From Persicaria tinctoria (taxonomy: Eukaryota; Streptophyta; Magnoliopsida; Caryophyllales; Polygonaceae), in assembly GCA_037127255.1 (NCBI GenBank), contig JBANSL010000001.1:36075001-36139000 (forward strand): a stretch of 64,000 bases of DNA, read 5' to 3'. The notes under the pieces were generated by a model. It was not told where the DNA came from, searched no databases, and saw only the letters and a program-made list of their open reading frames with translations. A program made the position numbers and the translations under genes. This document shows, piece after piece, positions 10,331 through 20,950 of this stretch. The stretch's first letter is position 1. Every line of letters begins with the position of its first letter.

Positions 10331-12919
10331 AAATGAAACGACCCAAAAAAAGCTAATTAGCTTAACCAACCAAACATCGTCTTCACCCTATATGTTCTCC
10401 ATTCTGGTTTCTCTCTCTCCGGCGTTTTCCGTCCTCTTCCATTCGTTCCCATAGCCGCAAAAGGTAAGTATCCTCTCCCCCTCTCTCTCGATCCTGTTAT
10501 GTTCCCGTTCTGTCTGTCTTCTTTCATCTAAATCTCAGATTTGTGAGAGGAATTTCGTTGTTCAATAGGCTGGACATACGGAGGAAGGAAGAGCTCTGAT
10601 TTCTTCCTCCTTTCTTTACAGGTTCTCCAATTGGCTTTCAATTCATTCATTTTTTGAAATCTATGCTATTTTGAGCTGTTCGAATTGCAATTTGTGCTTT
10701 TACATTTTCAATAGATTTTCTGTGTGAGCCTTGATTTAGGTATTCTATCATTCGTTGTCTTCTTGCCTCTATTTTTATTTTTAGCCGGGGTTCCATTTCA
10801 TGTTACAGAATTTAGATGATAGCATCTATTTTAGTCATATTTTAGGGTTTCATTTGCATATTAGTTTAGTCCATTTTCATGCATATTTATCATATTTTAT
10901 ACTTTATTTATTATATTTTACATTTTCGAAGTCTACACCGTATTTTGTTATATTTCAGGTACTTTTGAGTAATTTGGTGAATGATTTGCGGATGTTTTAA
11001 GGTTAGGTCTTCTTACTCTTTCTCTTCTAATTTAATTCATATTGCTGAGATTGATTCAATTACTTTTATCATATATTCGATTATGCTTGGTTAATTCTCT
11101 TGTCTAAGGTGATGAGTTGTTAGATTTAATATGTAGTCAAGCATCAATTTATTTAATAACTTGATTTGGTGTGAATAGGGTAACAAGCTTAATAGCTTCG
11201 AGTCAAGGTGAATAAAATATTATGTTTAATCGAATCAAAGTGAATTTGATAGCTTTTTATTCGAGGTGAATGCACTAGCTTTTGATTTAAAGTTAATTGC
11301 TTTGACATGCTTAATAGCTTTTCATCAAAAGTGAAGACAATAGCCTTGGATAGAGAGTGAATTTACTAGGTTTGGTTTGAGAGTGAATATCACCGGTTTA
11401 CTAGTTAATAGTCCAAAGTGAATAAAGAGAGTTTAATAGCTTTTAGAGAAATATGAACAACCGGATAAGTTCGATACTTAACATGATGTTAACCTAATAC
11501 TCAGATCCTTAGATGTCTTTTATCTCTATTTTAATTAGTTTTGAGCCTTTAGTTAGTTTTTGTTATATATTTTTCTCAACACTATCTTCTTGGTTCTTAA
11601 TTACTTTTTTAGCTTAATTAGATTGATTGATTGATATTGAGCCTTTTTCTCAAGCACTATCGTTTCTCTTGTTAGCTTCAATTTTTTTTAATTTTTTTTT
11701 TGTTTGGATTCAGGTCCTTGCAAGGAAGGCAAAGAATCAGTATTCATGGAAAGGCACTAAGGCAAACAATCAATATTTAACTTGACTGACTGTGATTTGC
11801 ATACCTTTATGCTGAAACATGTGGTTGTAGCTTTTGTTGTTGTCATACAATTGATTAATGTTTAATCAGTTTGTTAGACTAAATGCTTGTTGGCTTCACA
11901 ATCAGGAGGCTTAAATTCCCTTCAGTTTGAACACTGAGTTATATTTATGTAGGAGTTGAATGAGCTTTACACGTTGCAAATTGACTTTTAAGTTTACTCA
12001 TTTTAAATGATTAATTCATAGTATAAATAGATTGCATGACATATGGCTTCGGAATATGGATCTGTAACTCTATTTAGGTTTAATTGAAGCTATGAAGGCA
12101 TCCATCAATTTGACTTTAAGGTTACTCATTCTAACTCCCTAGAAAAAATACAAGTAATAGATACCAGATTAGTTGAATTTGCATTGCAATCAAAGTTGAT
12201 GTAGTAAAGGCTGAGAAATCGTTGTTAAATGTTCTCAAGCTGCTATATGAGTTATGAGTGATATTATACTTATATATTACAGTAATATATGAGCTTTAGA
12301 GTTCTGCAGTGATGATGAATAATTGTTCTTAGTATGCATTTTTTAAAATCCGGTACATTGCGATTATGTTTCAAGAATGCTACATTGAAATGTCACTACA
12401 AGGAGATTAACATTATTAAGAATGCAATATATTCTTAAGCAAAATGTATACATCAATGCCCTTATGTTTGGTGATTTATGTAGTTGGACTTGAAGGGATG
12501 AGAGAATCTTGAGGTCTTCATTTGCTCCACACTTGCTTTGTCATTACCTCTACTCAAATTAGTTGAAATATTTCGGGAGTGCAATTGTGACCGGCAAACC
12601 CTTTTTAACACTACTATAACAGTCTAAACTAGACTTCTACAGAAGTACAGATTTATAGGGGTACTGGAAATGTATAATTTGACAATCATTGTGCATGATT
12701 CTCCGCCTTGCTTATATTGGCTCTTAATTGGTAGGCTGGATGTACATTTGTATTTCATCCACGATATGGTTGGATCTGGATAAGATGTTGATTGGCCATT
12801 TGATTCCAGGGGTGGTCTCTGATTAAGATCTGATTATAAGATGCAGTTGCCCAGTCCTCATGCTAGCCATAGCAAGATAAGTGTACATAGTGATCATTGT
12901 TCTTATTTTGATCCTGGTT
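10331..12919. other. Leader- and intron-like sequence, no coding region recognised
   Basis: A CT-rich leader-like stretch at 10380-10465 ends in a good plant donor (AAAG|GTAAGTATC), and T-rich tracts with plausible acceptors follow (10620, 11713). From 11160 to 11460 there are degenerate ~50-bp repeats of 'aatagcttttgat..aaagtgaat'. No domain-bearing frame was found. It could be 5' UTR and introns of a broken gene ending in the tetraspanin exon, but that link is inference. Confidence 0.3.
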
Positions 12920-12921
12920 TA

Positions 12922-13238
12922 GGCTTGCAAGCCTCAATCCTCATGTTAGCCTCGGATGTTGCAAGCCTCCGACAGAATGCGGCTTCACATATATGAACGA
13001 GACAACATGGAATTCAGTAGCCGAAGTCACAAGAGCCAACCCTGACTGCAACATCTGGAGAAATGACCAGGAGCAGTTGTGCTATGTGTGTAGCTCGTGC
13101 AAGGGAGGGATTATTGCCACCCACAGGCACTGCTTGATCAGCCTCCTGGTTTTGGGCAGCTTTCTACTGTTCGTGCTCTCTATGACCTATTGGCTCGCAG
13201 AATCTAGGCTCAAGATAACCAAGCGGATGGAGACGTAG
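12922..13238 (+). pseudogene. Tetraspanin, last exon only
   Basis: An open frame follows a plausible acceptor (CCTGGTTTAG|G) and stops with TAG at 13236-13238. It carries the plant tetraspanin EC2 signature: GCCKPPTECGFTYMNETTW, then PDCNIW, ND and QLCYVCSSCKGG. A final hydrophobic segment (LISLLVLGSFLLFVLSMTYW) matches TM4, followed by a short basic tail. Plant tetraspanins usually have a single intron just before this region. The first exon (TM1-TM3 and most of EC2) is not in the preceding 2.6 kb, where a MULE has also inserted. The exon itself has no frameshift or stop. It is probably a truncated gene; if exon 1 lies far away behind insertions it could still be real. Confidence 0.6.
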
Positions 13239-13500
13239 AACGTGGAGAATGAGACATATGGCGAGAGCTTTCTGCTCAAGGTCGCGCTGCCTGGTGTCTG
13301 AAAGCAATTTGATGTCATGGATCATACTATCATCAGTCAAGTCGACAAGTGTAACCGTTAGGTGAAGAATTTGGAGTAGTTTGTGGTATGGAAGTTGTTA
13401 ACTTGTTGTACTCTCATGATATAGTGAGAGATTTGGTAAGGAATTAGTTGTGTTGTGTATCCAAAATAAAATGATAATGCTTGATTCATAAAATATTTTT

Positions 13501-13571
13501 GGCATGTTAGCTCAATTGGTAGAGCGATGTGCGTATGTGCAAAGATGTGGGTTTGAATCCCACATATGTTA
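13501..13571 (+). ncRNA. tRNA-like sequence 1 (left member of inverted pair)
   Basis: About 71 nt with tRNA layout: acceptor GGCATGT/ATATGTT (several G-U pairs), D-arm GCTC-AATTGGTA-GAGC containing an A-box-like TTAGCTCAATTGG, and T-arm GTGGG-TTTGAAT-CCCAC containing a B-box-like GGGTTTGAATCC. The anticodon arm (GATGTGCGTATGTGCAAAG) does not form the canonical 5-bp stem with 7-nt loop, so it is not a working tRNA. It faces the inverted copy at 14289-14359. Confidence 0.55.
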
Positions 13572-13574
13572 CAT

Positions 13575-13665
13575 AAAAAATCGATTAAAATCTTAATTAT
13601 ACACTTTTTAACCTTAATTATACACTTTTTAATCTTAATTATGCACTTTAATTTGAAATTGATAT
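13575..13665. repeat. Short tandem repeat, three units
   Basis: Three near-copies of TTAATTATACACTTTTTAA immediately after tRNA-like sequence 1. They use the same 'cttaat…cacttt' vocabulary as the 21-bp minisatellite further right. Confidence 0.6.
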
Positions 13666-13784
13666 ATGTAAAAAAAAATCCATTTTAAACTCACATCTTT
13701 CTACATAAATTGTGCCAGAGTTTTCTCAAAAAGTAATAGAGCAAAATTAACACATCGATTTCAAAAGCTCGTCGTCTGTCTCAT

Positions 13785-14250
13785 TTATGCACTTCATGAT
13801 CTTATTCTTGCACTTTATCATTTTATTTATCCACTTTATAATCTTAATTGTGAACTTCATAATCTTATTCATAAACTTCATATTATTAGTCATACACATT
13901 GTCATTTTATTCTTGCACTTTATCATTTTATCTATGCACTTTATAATCTTAATTTTGCACTTCATACTTTTATTCTTGCACTTCATATTATTATTCATAC
14001 ATTTCATATTATTACTCATACACTTCATTGTTTTATTCGGTGCACTTTATCATCTTATTTTTGCACTTTATCATCTTATTTGTGCATTTTATAATGGTAA
14101 ATGTGCACTTTATGATCTTATTTGTGCACTTTATAATGGTAACAGTGCACTTTATGATCTTTATTTGCACATTATAGTTTTATTTTTGCACTTTATGATC
14201 TTATATTTGCACATTACAATTTTATTTTTGCACCTTATACTCTTATTCAT
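13785..14250. repeat. 21-bp minisatellite, about 22 units
   Basis: Head-to-tail units of the type gcactttatgatcttatttgt (21 bp, key words GCACTT and ATCTTATT) with drifted copies. Because 21 is a multiple of three, stop-free frames persist on both strands. They encode 7-residue hydrophobic or Lys/Met-rich repeats that are artefacts of the array. It lies between the two inverted tRNA-like sequences. Confidence 0.85.
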
Positions 14251-14288
14251 AAATAGAAATATAGTACTTGTAAGAGATAAACATAGAT

Positions 14289-14359
14289 AGCTTATGCAGG
14301 ATTTGAACCCGCATCATTGTGCGTAGGCACATTGCTCTACCATTTTGAGCTAATATGCT
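14289..14359 (-). ncRNA. tRNA-like sequence 2 (right member of inverted pair)
   Basis: On the minus strand, 71 nt: acceptor AGCATAT/ATAAGCT (6 of 7 pair), D-arm GCTC-AAAATGGTA-GAGC, anticodon-position hairpin TGTGC-CTAC-GCACA, and T-arm GCGGG-TTCAAAT-CCTGC. A-box- and B-box-like words are present. The 4-nt hairpin loop excludes a normal anticodon. Confidence 0.6.
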
Positions 14360-14360
14360 T

Positions 14361-15560
14361 TAGTGCAAAAAAAAACTCAGACAATAATCAATATTGACCC
14401 TCGGAAACAATTACACTAATAAATAGTTTCATCTCTACCGAAACATTACACTAGTAAATTCTTCACGGAATCAAAGACCAAAAATAATTTGTAAGCGTAA
14501 CCGAATGAAAACAAAGAGAGACATGTATGAAAGGAGAAGAATTAATCAAATAATTTGCACTCAGCTAATCCAAAATAATGATTTTTTCTTATCATTCACA
14601 CAAACACAACAAGATCAACTCATTATACAGACGGTTACCAAGCTACAATCATTAGCTCTTGGAAAAATGAGTTAGCAGAGATCATTTTTACCGCAATTAG
14701 CAGAGGCCATCTCTTCAGACAAGCTTCTTACATTCATCTGCAGAGAGTCCGGAATAGTGGATGAGAATCATTCAGATTTATAGAAGAACTCAAGCAATCC
14801 AGGATACAAGCAACTAGTAACACTCCTAAGAGTTCTGATGTCTCTGTCTGTTTATCATCATTTGCACTAACCAGTAACACTTGAATACCATAGCAGAAAA
14901 ATTGCTCTGGCTGTTGACACTCAACATATGTATTCAAATGGAAATTGAACCAAAGATAAACACAACTAGCAATTTTTATGTATTCAAATCATTCTTGCAG
15001 GAACATAAGTATTCACAAAGGATAATGCAGATAAGATGACCTTTCGGTTACCGACTTCTCTAAGAGGTTTGAAAATAGAATGAAAAATGTGGAGTTCATA
15101 AATTCATATAACTCTTGGCAGAACATGAGTATTATAGAGAATACAATGATCTCGAAGAAAATTGTTTGATACAATCACTTTTAGGCCTTGACAGAAATCT
15201 AAATTTTTTTTCTAGAGCTGCAGGACAATAGGTATTAAGCCACCGAAGGAAAAGCCATTACAAGAATCCAAGGCTTTAGCATTGAATATTCAAAGGAAAT
15301 GGAAAGCTTGCTTGGAAATCCCTAAATCCCCAAATCCCATAAATTTAGAAATTAATCATCATCAAAATATAAACATGAAGCAATAGATACCAATCTTAGA
15401 GCCTAATTACATCAAGAAGACGAATTCGAAAAATACTTGATCAACGAGAGCCAAAAGAGAAACAACGAATGAACCTGAGACTCCGAGACCCCTAATTGAT
15501 TGAAGAAGGCAAACGATGCTAGGAAATGCGGAATGAAGAAATGCGAATAGAGAGGGCGAA
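14361..15560. other. No recognisable gene
   Basis: AT-rich, low-information sequence without TIR, tandem repeat or domain that I can see. The 'gagaccctaattgatt' phrase occurs twice near 15480-15600, in front of the exon-like segment. Confidence 0.4.
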
Positions 15561-15567
15561 CTTACCG

Positions 15568-15880
15568 ATCGAATTGAGACTTTGAGAGCCCTAATTGATT
15601 AAAACAAACACATAATCAATTACTAGAAAACATGAAAAAATCAACCCAGAAGGGATGGGGTTTGGAAGTGCGGAAGGAACGGGTGCAAATAGAGAAGGCG
15701 AACCTGCCACTCGGGGCGAAATCGGCCAGGGCGAGCATGTGGCGGGGGTGAGGAAGAGATTGGGTCGGGAAATTGGGAAGGTATGTTGCCATTGATGCCA
15801 AGAGTAACGATCCTCTTCTTCGCCATGGAGTGAGAGGAGCAGGAGCAAAAACGAGTAGTTGAACAGGCCATCCCATTCAT
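15568..15880 (-). other. Exon-like GC-richer segment, unidentified
   Basis: The minus strand contains an ATG-led frame (ATG near 15824, starting MAKKRIVTLGINGNIPSQFP) and candidate donors (GTGGCAG|GTTCGC near 15705 and CGATCG|GTAAGT near 15565). Base composition is clearly richer in G+C than the flanks. It may be a first exon or captured leader. I recognise no family and see no second exon. Confidence 0.2.
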
Positions 15881-16000
15881 TAATTGCTAATTTTGACAAT
15901 AGCGTGTCCTAATTTAGAAATTTTACACCTTAAGCAAAATTTAACACCCTATGACAATTTTACATTTGATCCAACCCCTAATAATTTATATGTGTGTGTG

Positions 16001-16272
16001 TTTTTTTTTTATCAGCTAAAAATTCAAGACCAGACATACTTGGACCTCGAAGACCGACAGACGAATAACCGTAAAAAACAAACAAAAATACAAAGATGGT
16101 GCAACGTACAGAAAAAGACCCTCTACAAAGAGAAAATAAACGCAACACAACCGAACAAGACGAGGACGTTGACAAAAGATGAAGCCAAGCACAACCCTGA
16201 AGCAGCACTGTCGGCCTGCGGTACATCAGAAGTCACCTGTGGGAAGTGAAGACGAACCTCCAAGGAACCATT
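16001..16272 (-). mobile_element. LINE 3' end (antisense), split by the Athila-like insertion
   Basis: On the minus strand the sequence ends ...CGGTTATTCGTCTGTCGG, then GGTCTTGAATTTTTAGC and an A-tail (T-run at 16001-16013), resembling an L1-type plant LINE 3' UTR. The other part continues after the Athila-like element at 26892-27734. A GT-rich word (atgtgtgtgtg) next to the A-tail (about 15989-16000) recurs at 27735-27745 and may be the LINE target duplication. No RT domain remains, consistent with 5' truncation. Confidence 0.45.
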
Positions 16273-18034
16273 TGATAATGCATATTTCATATAGGCATTA
16301 TATGCATTTCTTATTGTAATTAGATAGTGGTTTTGCTATTGTTTGAGTCTAGTTCCGTTTATTACTTGTGAGGTATTCGAGTTCGGAATCTATGCATTTT
16401 TAGTGTTTATTCTACATAATTACTTTCCGACCTTGGATGGACTTTGGGAAGAGCTTAAGAAGCATGTTTTGGAGCATATGGAGGCTAAGGAGGAGCTAGA
16501 GAGGAGCAAGGAGACACGACATTGGAATTTATTGAAGACAATTGAGGAACGTCAGACGACGTCCAGCGTGGCCCAGTTTTCCAGTTACGCGGTTTTGGAT
16601 CTGAAGACATTATTTTATATTATTCTATTCTATTTTCCACTAGGGTTTTTCCAACTTTGAGGAGTCTTTATCAGTTGTTTTTCAGTTTATTGAGTCAGTC
16701 GTTGTTAGAGAGATTAGTTTTGAGATTATGAACACAATCAGAGAGAATTGGCCTATGAGTTGCTAAACTCATAGTTTCGCATGTGATTCGAAACATGGTT
16801 TTTTGGATTGTGAGGATTTGATTCTAGTTGATTATTCATGTTCTTAGTTATCATCTCGTGCTTAATTTATATTTGTGTTCCTTTCTATGCCTGATCAAGA
16901 TGTTAGGAATTGCATCTTAGCTATAAATTCGTTGTTGTTTTCTCGATAGCAAACAAAGGTATTGATGATAGTGATGTCTCTTTGTCTTTGTAGTGGATGA
17001 TTTCAATTGATCTATGTTGAGGATATTCGATTAGGGCTGAGTTCGGTATGCGCTTATTTGTCTTAATTGCGCTGAGTCAATGAACCAATTGGTCTTGATT
17101 ACTTGAGTCCTTAATGCTATTCTTTACTGATACTGAATAAGATGAGTGAATCTTTGCGGATCTTTCACCTTTAGTCGGGTAGACCTAGGAATATGAATAA
17201 TTAATAATCAATCCGAGGACCATGAATTCCAACCATTGTCAGATAATTGCAAGCATTGTTCTAAAAAAAAGGTATGGGCCTCCGCCTAGACCCCGCCTAG
17301 ACTCTTGAAGGTCCCCCGCCTTTGAGTTTAGCCGCCTAGAGCCGTGAAGGTCACCCGCATGCTCTTGGCAACCTTGCGGGTTTGGGGAATTAGTGAAAAA
17401 AATCATTGTGAGGTTTTAACTCCTAAAACCCCCACATGTCGATCTCTCTCTTTGTTCTCAACCTCTATACTCTCTCTTACTCTTGATCCATCACTCTCAT
17501 AGTCCTCTAACTCGCGACCTAGGTCCCGTTGTTAACGCCTAGACTATTAATTAAAGTTTATTTGTTTGTATATGTTATGAATTAAACTTTATTATTTTAT
17601 ATACGTATTGAATATGACCTAGGATAAAAAATAAATCTCAAAATAGTAAATACGCCTAGACCTCCTATAATCCACCTAGACCCTTGACCCTATCTAGTCC
17701 CTGAGGATCCGCCAAGCGTTTTTTCGAACATTGATTGCAAGTGAAATGTTCTTTCAACTTTGATATCGATTTACTTTGCGATCATAAATCTTGTTACTTT
17801 TAAATCTTTGCTACTTGTTACAAATCATTGCTTTGCTATAATAGTCTTTGCTTAGAGTTATTGAATAGGAAATCGCTTCTCCCTGTGGGTTCGACACCGG
17901 ACTTAATCGCTATACCAGTAGTTATTTGGTTTATCAAGTGATTTTTTGCCTAATCTATTGGTTGTGTGTTTAAGTTTGGATATTATTACTATTTGGCAAA
18001 GGGCGAAAGTGCCAACAACGCTCGTTCCACACCA
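16273..18034 (+). repeat. 5' LTR of the Athila-like element
   Basis: Starts TGATAATGCATATTTCATAT and ends ...CGCTCGTTCCACACCA. Without the nested 480-bp MITE and its TSD it is about 1274 bp, close to the 1285-bp 3' LTR. It lacks about 30-40 bp present in the 3' LTR around 16555 (see the CCCGCCGCC motif finding). Confidence 0.9.
17254..17733. mobile_element. hAT-type MITE in the 5' LTR, 8-bp TSD
   Basis: Begins CATTGTTCTAAAAAAAAGG and ends TTTTTTCGAACATTG, imperfect TIRs. The duplication attgcaag lies at 17246-17253 and 17734-17741. The insert is absent from the 3' LTR, which reads straight through. Subterminal CCGCCTAGAC-type words match the relative at 50610-51132. It is 480 bp and non-coding. 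Confidence 0.92.
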
Positions 18035-18040
18035 AATTCT

Positions 18041-18058
18041 TGGCACCGTTGCCGGGGA
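18041..18058 (+). promoter_or_regulatory. Primer binding site of the Athila-like element
   Basis: TGGCACCGTTGCCGGGGA lies 6 nt after the 5' LTR. It matches, with one change, the Asp-tRNA-type primer site known from Athila and Calypso elements. Confidence 0.8.
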
Positions 18059-18126
18059 GAAGAAATGATTTTGCTTTTCTTTATCTCTTCCAATTACTCT
18101 TTACTTTGAGTCTTTTGTGTCCTTAT

Positions 18127-18576
18127 ATGGTTCAAACTAGATGTTCTAATTCATTGCCTTTGTCTTTTGATCCTGAGGTTGAAAGATCTCTTAGGTTAAA
18201 GAGGAAGCTTGTGTTTGAGACAGACGAGGAGATGGCAAAAGACGATGTTGTTGATCCGCCAAGAAGGACCCTGAGAAACCTAAAGGAACCTAATTTGAGT
18301 ACTCAACCACTTGCAATTAGTCTTCCTGGTCTCCCTGAGGGTTCAAGATTTGAGTATAAGTCGAATTGGTCTTCTATTTTGCCCTACTTTCATGGATTGC
18401 ATGGGGAGGAACCAAATAAGCACCTTGCTACCTTTGTGAGAGTGTTTGATAGACTTAGACCAGAAGGCCTGAATGATGACCAATTGATGTTGAGAGTGTC
18501 CCCTTTTACCTTGAAAGATTCTGCAAGCGATTGGCTTTATTACTTACCCCAGAAAGCATTACTACTTGGGTGCAAT
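18127..18576 (+). pseudogene. gag: gag, 5' part (retrotransposon gag), split by a hAT
   Basis: I take ATG at 18127 (MVQTRCSNSLPLSFDPEVER) because upstream codons overlap the primer site. The N-terminal part leads into the Retrotrans_gag core: LPYFHGLHGEEPNKHLATFV, RLRPEGLNDDQL, then LKDSASDWLYYLP, all standard Athila-type gag blocks. A 1-nt deletion in the C-run near 18550 shifts the frame, since the expected PPESITTWVQ is readable only in the next frame. At 18577 the coding sequence is cut by the hAT and resumes at 20128 after the duplicated ggtgcaat. Confidence 0.88.
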
Positions 18577-20127
18577 TAGGGGTGTTATGTGAACACGAGT
18601 AGCTCGAGTTCGGCTCGTATTCGACTCGAAAAAACTCGGCTCGAGCTCGCTCACATTTGAAAATGAGCCGAATACGAGCAGGTTTTTTAGCTCGTCACGA
18701 ACTCGAGCCGAGCTCGAGCTTTATACGAGCTTGCTCGTATAGCTCGTTTTAAGGGCATTGTATTTACTTATTTGCCCTTGCGTTATATCACCCTTTCTAT
18801 AAACCCCTTTAAGGGGTTGAGTTGTTGAAGTGTTGAAGAGCAACGTAACCCTAGTTCGCCGCCTCCAGCCTCACTCCTGACTCCGTCTACCCTTCCAAGT
18901 TCCAACCCTTGTTCATTCAATCAATTTTCCTCACTCTTTTCCGGTGAATTTGGCGAAGCGGAAGGCCGACGACTATAGATTTGAGCTCTCCCCATTATGC
19001 CGAGGTCGTCTCCGGTCGGCTCTCCCTATCTAGCATCCAGTATGTACCCTTCTCCTTTCTTCTCCTTCATCTTCCTTCCAGATCCGAACTAGTTCCGTTA
19101 AGTTCTTCCACTTCATCTCCCTCTCTTGCATTGTTTCCCATATGTTGAAGAGTTGATGTTCCTCTTTGCTATGAATCCTAGGGTTCGAGCACAAGAAGAC
19201 ACAAACCAACCACAACCATGTCCCATATTGACCAGATAATTGATTCTTGTATAAACCCTAAAAGATATCCTTGAATGCCTATATTTTATTTCTTCCTTTC
19301 TCATTCAATTTCAAGTTTGCTACCAAACTAATTTGCTAAATTCTGTATTTTTCATAAGTTGATGCCAAATTGTAGGTATTTTTATATGCTTTATAAGTGT
19401 GGTTTCTTCATCTCCAGCCCGGTGAGTTCTCCCTCTTTATCTTTGATTATTGTTCCTTTCTTTTTTCATGAATCCCCTAATTTTATAATTGAGGATTTGA
19501 GGCTCCGTAAAATCCCTAATTTTGATTTTTGTTGACAGATTGATTACAAGTGTTTTTGTGGAAATGACATTGGACATATGCAGATTTCTGAAGTTTTTTG
19601 TTTTTTCAATTTCATTGTAAATGATCTCGCAACTTTTGTAAATGAGTGGACAATTTGTTTGCTTTGGGTAGTATGTTTGCTTAGAAATTGCAGTATCTTT
19701 GTTTCAGATTTTAAGTTTTTAATGTTTTCTGGTTGTATTATAATGTGGTAATACTTTCCTAAAAAAACTAGTAGTAAGTTTGCTGATTTCATTTGTTCAG
19801 ATTTACAGTGATTAACACAAACGAGCTAAAAACAAGTTAAAAACGAGCTCAACACAAGCAAAACAGGAAAAACAAGTCAATAGATGAAAACGAGCCTAAA
19901 AAAATTGAGCTAAAAAAACGAGCTTAAAATTGAGCTCGAGCTTGGCTCGGCAAAAAACGAGCAAAACGAGCTCGAGCTCGAGCTTGTTCAAATACTCGCG
20001 AGCCGAGTTCGAGCTTACTTCTAAGCTCGAGTAAAATTCGAGCCGAGCTCGAGCTCGAGCTTGAACAGTACCGAGCCGAGTATGAGCAGCTCACTACTCG
20101 GCTCGTTCGACTCGAATAACACCCCTA
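18577..20127. mobile_element. hAT element (1.55 kb) inserted in gag, 8-bp TSD
   Basis: Starts TAGGGGTGTTATGTGAACAC and ends GACTCGAATAACACCCCTA. The TSD ggtgcaat is at 18569-18576 and 20128-20135. Both subterminal regions are dense in CTCGAGCTCGAGC palindromic words. The central kilobase (18780-19800) looks like a gene leader and intron with no transposase or recognised domain, so the element is non-autonomous and may have captured host sequence. Confidence 0.93.
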
Positions 20128-20950
20128 GGTGCAATTGAAGAAAGCTTTCCTGCAAAAGTACTTTCCTGCGACTCGCCTCAACAAATTTAAGAAAGAGCTG
20201 TCCAGTATTGAGCAATCACATACAGAGAGTCTTTATGAGTATGTTGAGCGGTTCAAGAAGCTTAAGGGTAGTTGTCCGCAACACGATATACCCAAGGATG
20301 ATCTTGTGTTGTATCTTTATGAAGGCTTGCTTGATACCGATAGGAGTTTCATCAATACTACTAGAGGAGGAGATATTTTGGATAAAACACCTCAGGAAGC
20401 AATGCAGATTTTCGAAGGGTTGGCTAATGCATCGCAACAATATAGGAGACACCAAGGAGTTAGAGGAGTTCATAAGTTAGATAGTTCGAGAGATGGACAC
20501 AAGGATGATATCGATAGGCTTATGGAGATAGTGAATAATATGGCTATGCAAATGAATCAACCCCATTACCCTAGACCTTGTGGTGTTTGTGGAGATCCAA
20601 CTCATCCAAATGATAAGTGTCCCTTGATTCAGGAGGGCGCCGCTGAACTAAATGCTATGGATTATGGACCTCGCTGCAACTTTGGTAACAACTATAATCA
20701 GAGATACAAGACAAATTACCAAAGTGGAATCAACGGAAGAGGCCAGCAGCAACAAGTTCCTTTTCAGAGAAAACAATTCGAGAACACTCAACAAGAAGAT
20801 AGAGATGAAACATTGAGGTGGTTATTGGACAAGATGAGTGTTCAAGAAAAGTTGTTGAGTCAAATGGCTAAGAAGATTGGTGAATTAAAAGCGAAAGATT
20901 CGGGAAAGTTGCCATCACAGGTTGTACTGAATCCGAGCCATGACCCTTAG
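20128..20950 (+). pseudogene. gag: gag, 3' part with CCHC zinc knuckle
   Basis: Continues gag directly after the hAT: QLKKAFLQKYFPATRLNKFK, SLYEYVERFKKLKGSCPQHD, then YEGLLDTDRS, the second half of the gag core. A zinc knuckle CGVCGDPTHPNDKC (C-x2-C-x4-H-x4-C) lies at about 20578-20620, then a Gln/Asn-rich linker and an amphipathic helix before the stop at 20948-20950. The downstream TLRGGKKLNMP continuation is in another frame (from about 20936), so a second frameshift separates gag from the protease region. Confidence 0.88.

Noticed and set aside
13785..14250. CRISPR-like array
   Set aside because: Units are adjacent without unique spacers, and the DNA is plant nuclear.
13747..14290. Long hydrophobic frame (+) and Lys/Met-rich frame (-)
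   Set aside because: Both are products of the 21-bp minisatellite, whose unit length is divisible by three. The repeating heptad has no protein logic.
13501..14359. Functional tRNA genes
   Set aside because: Anticodon arms do not give a 5-bp stem with a 7-nt loop in any of the four copies, so they are annotated only as tRNA-like.
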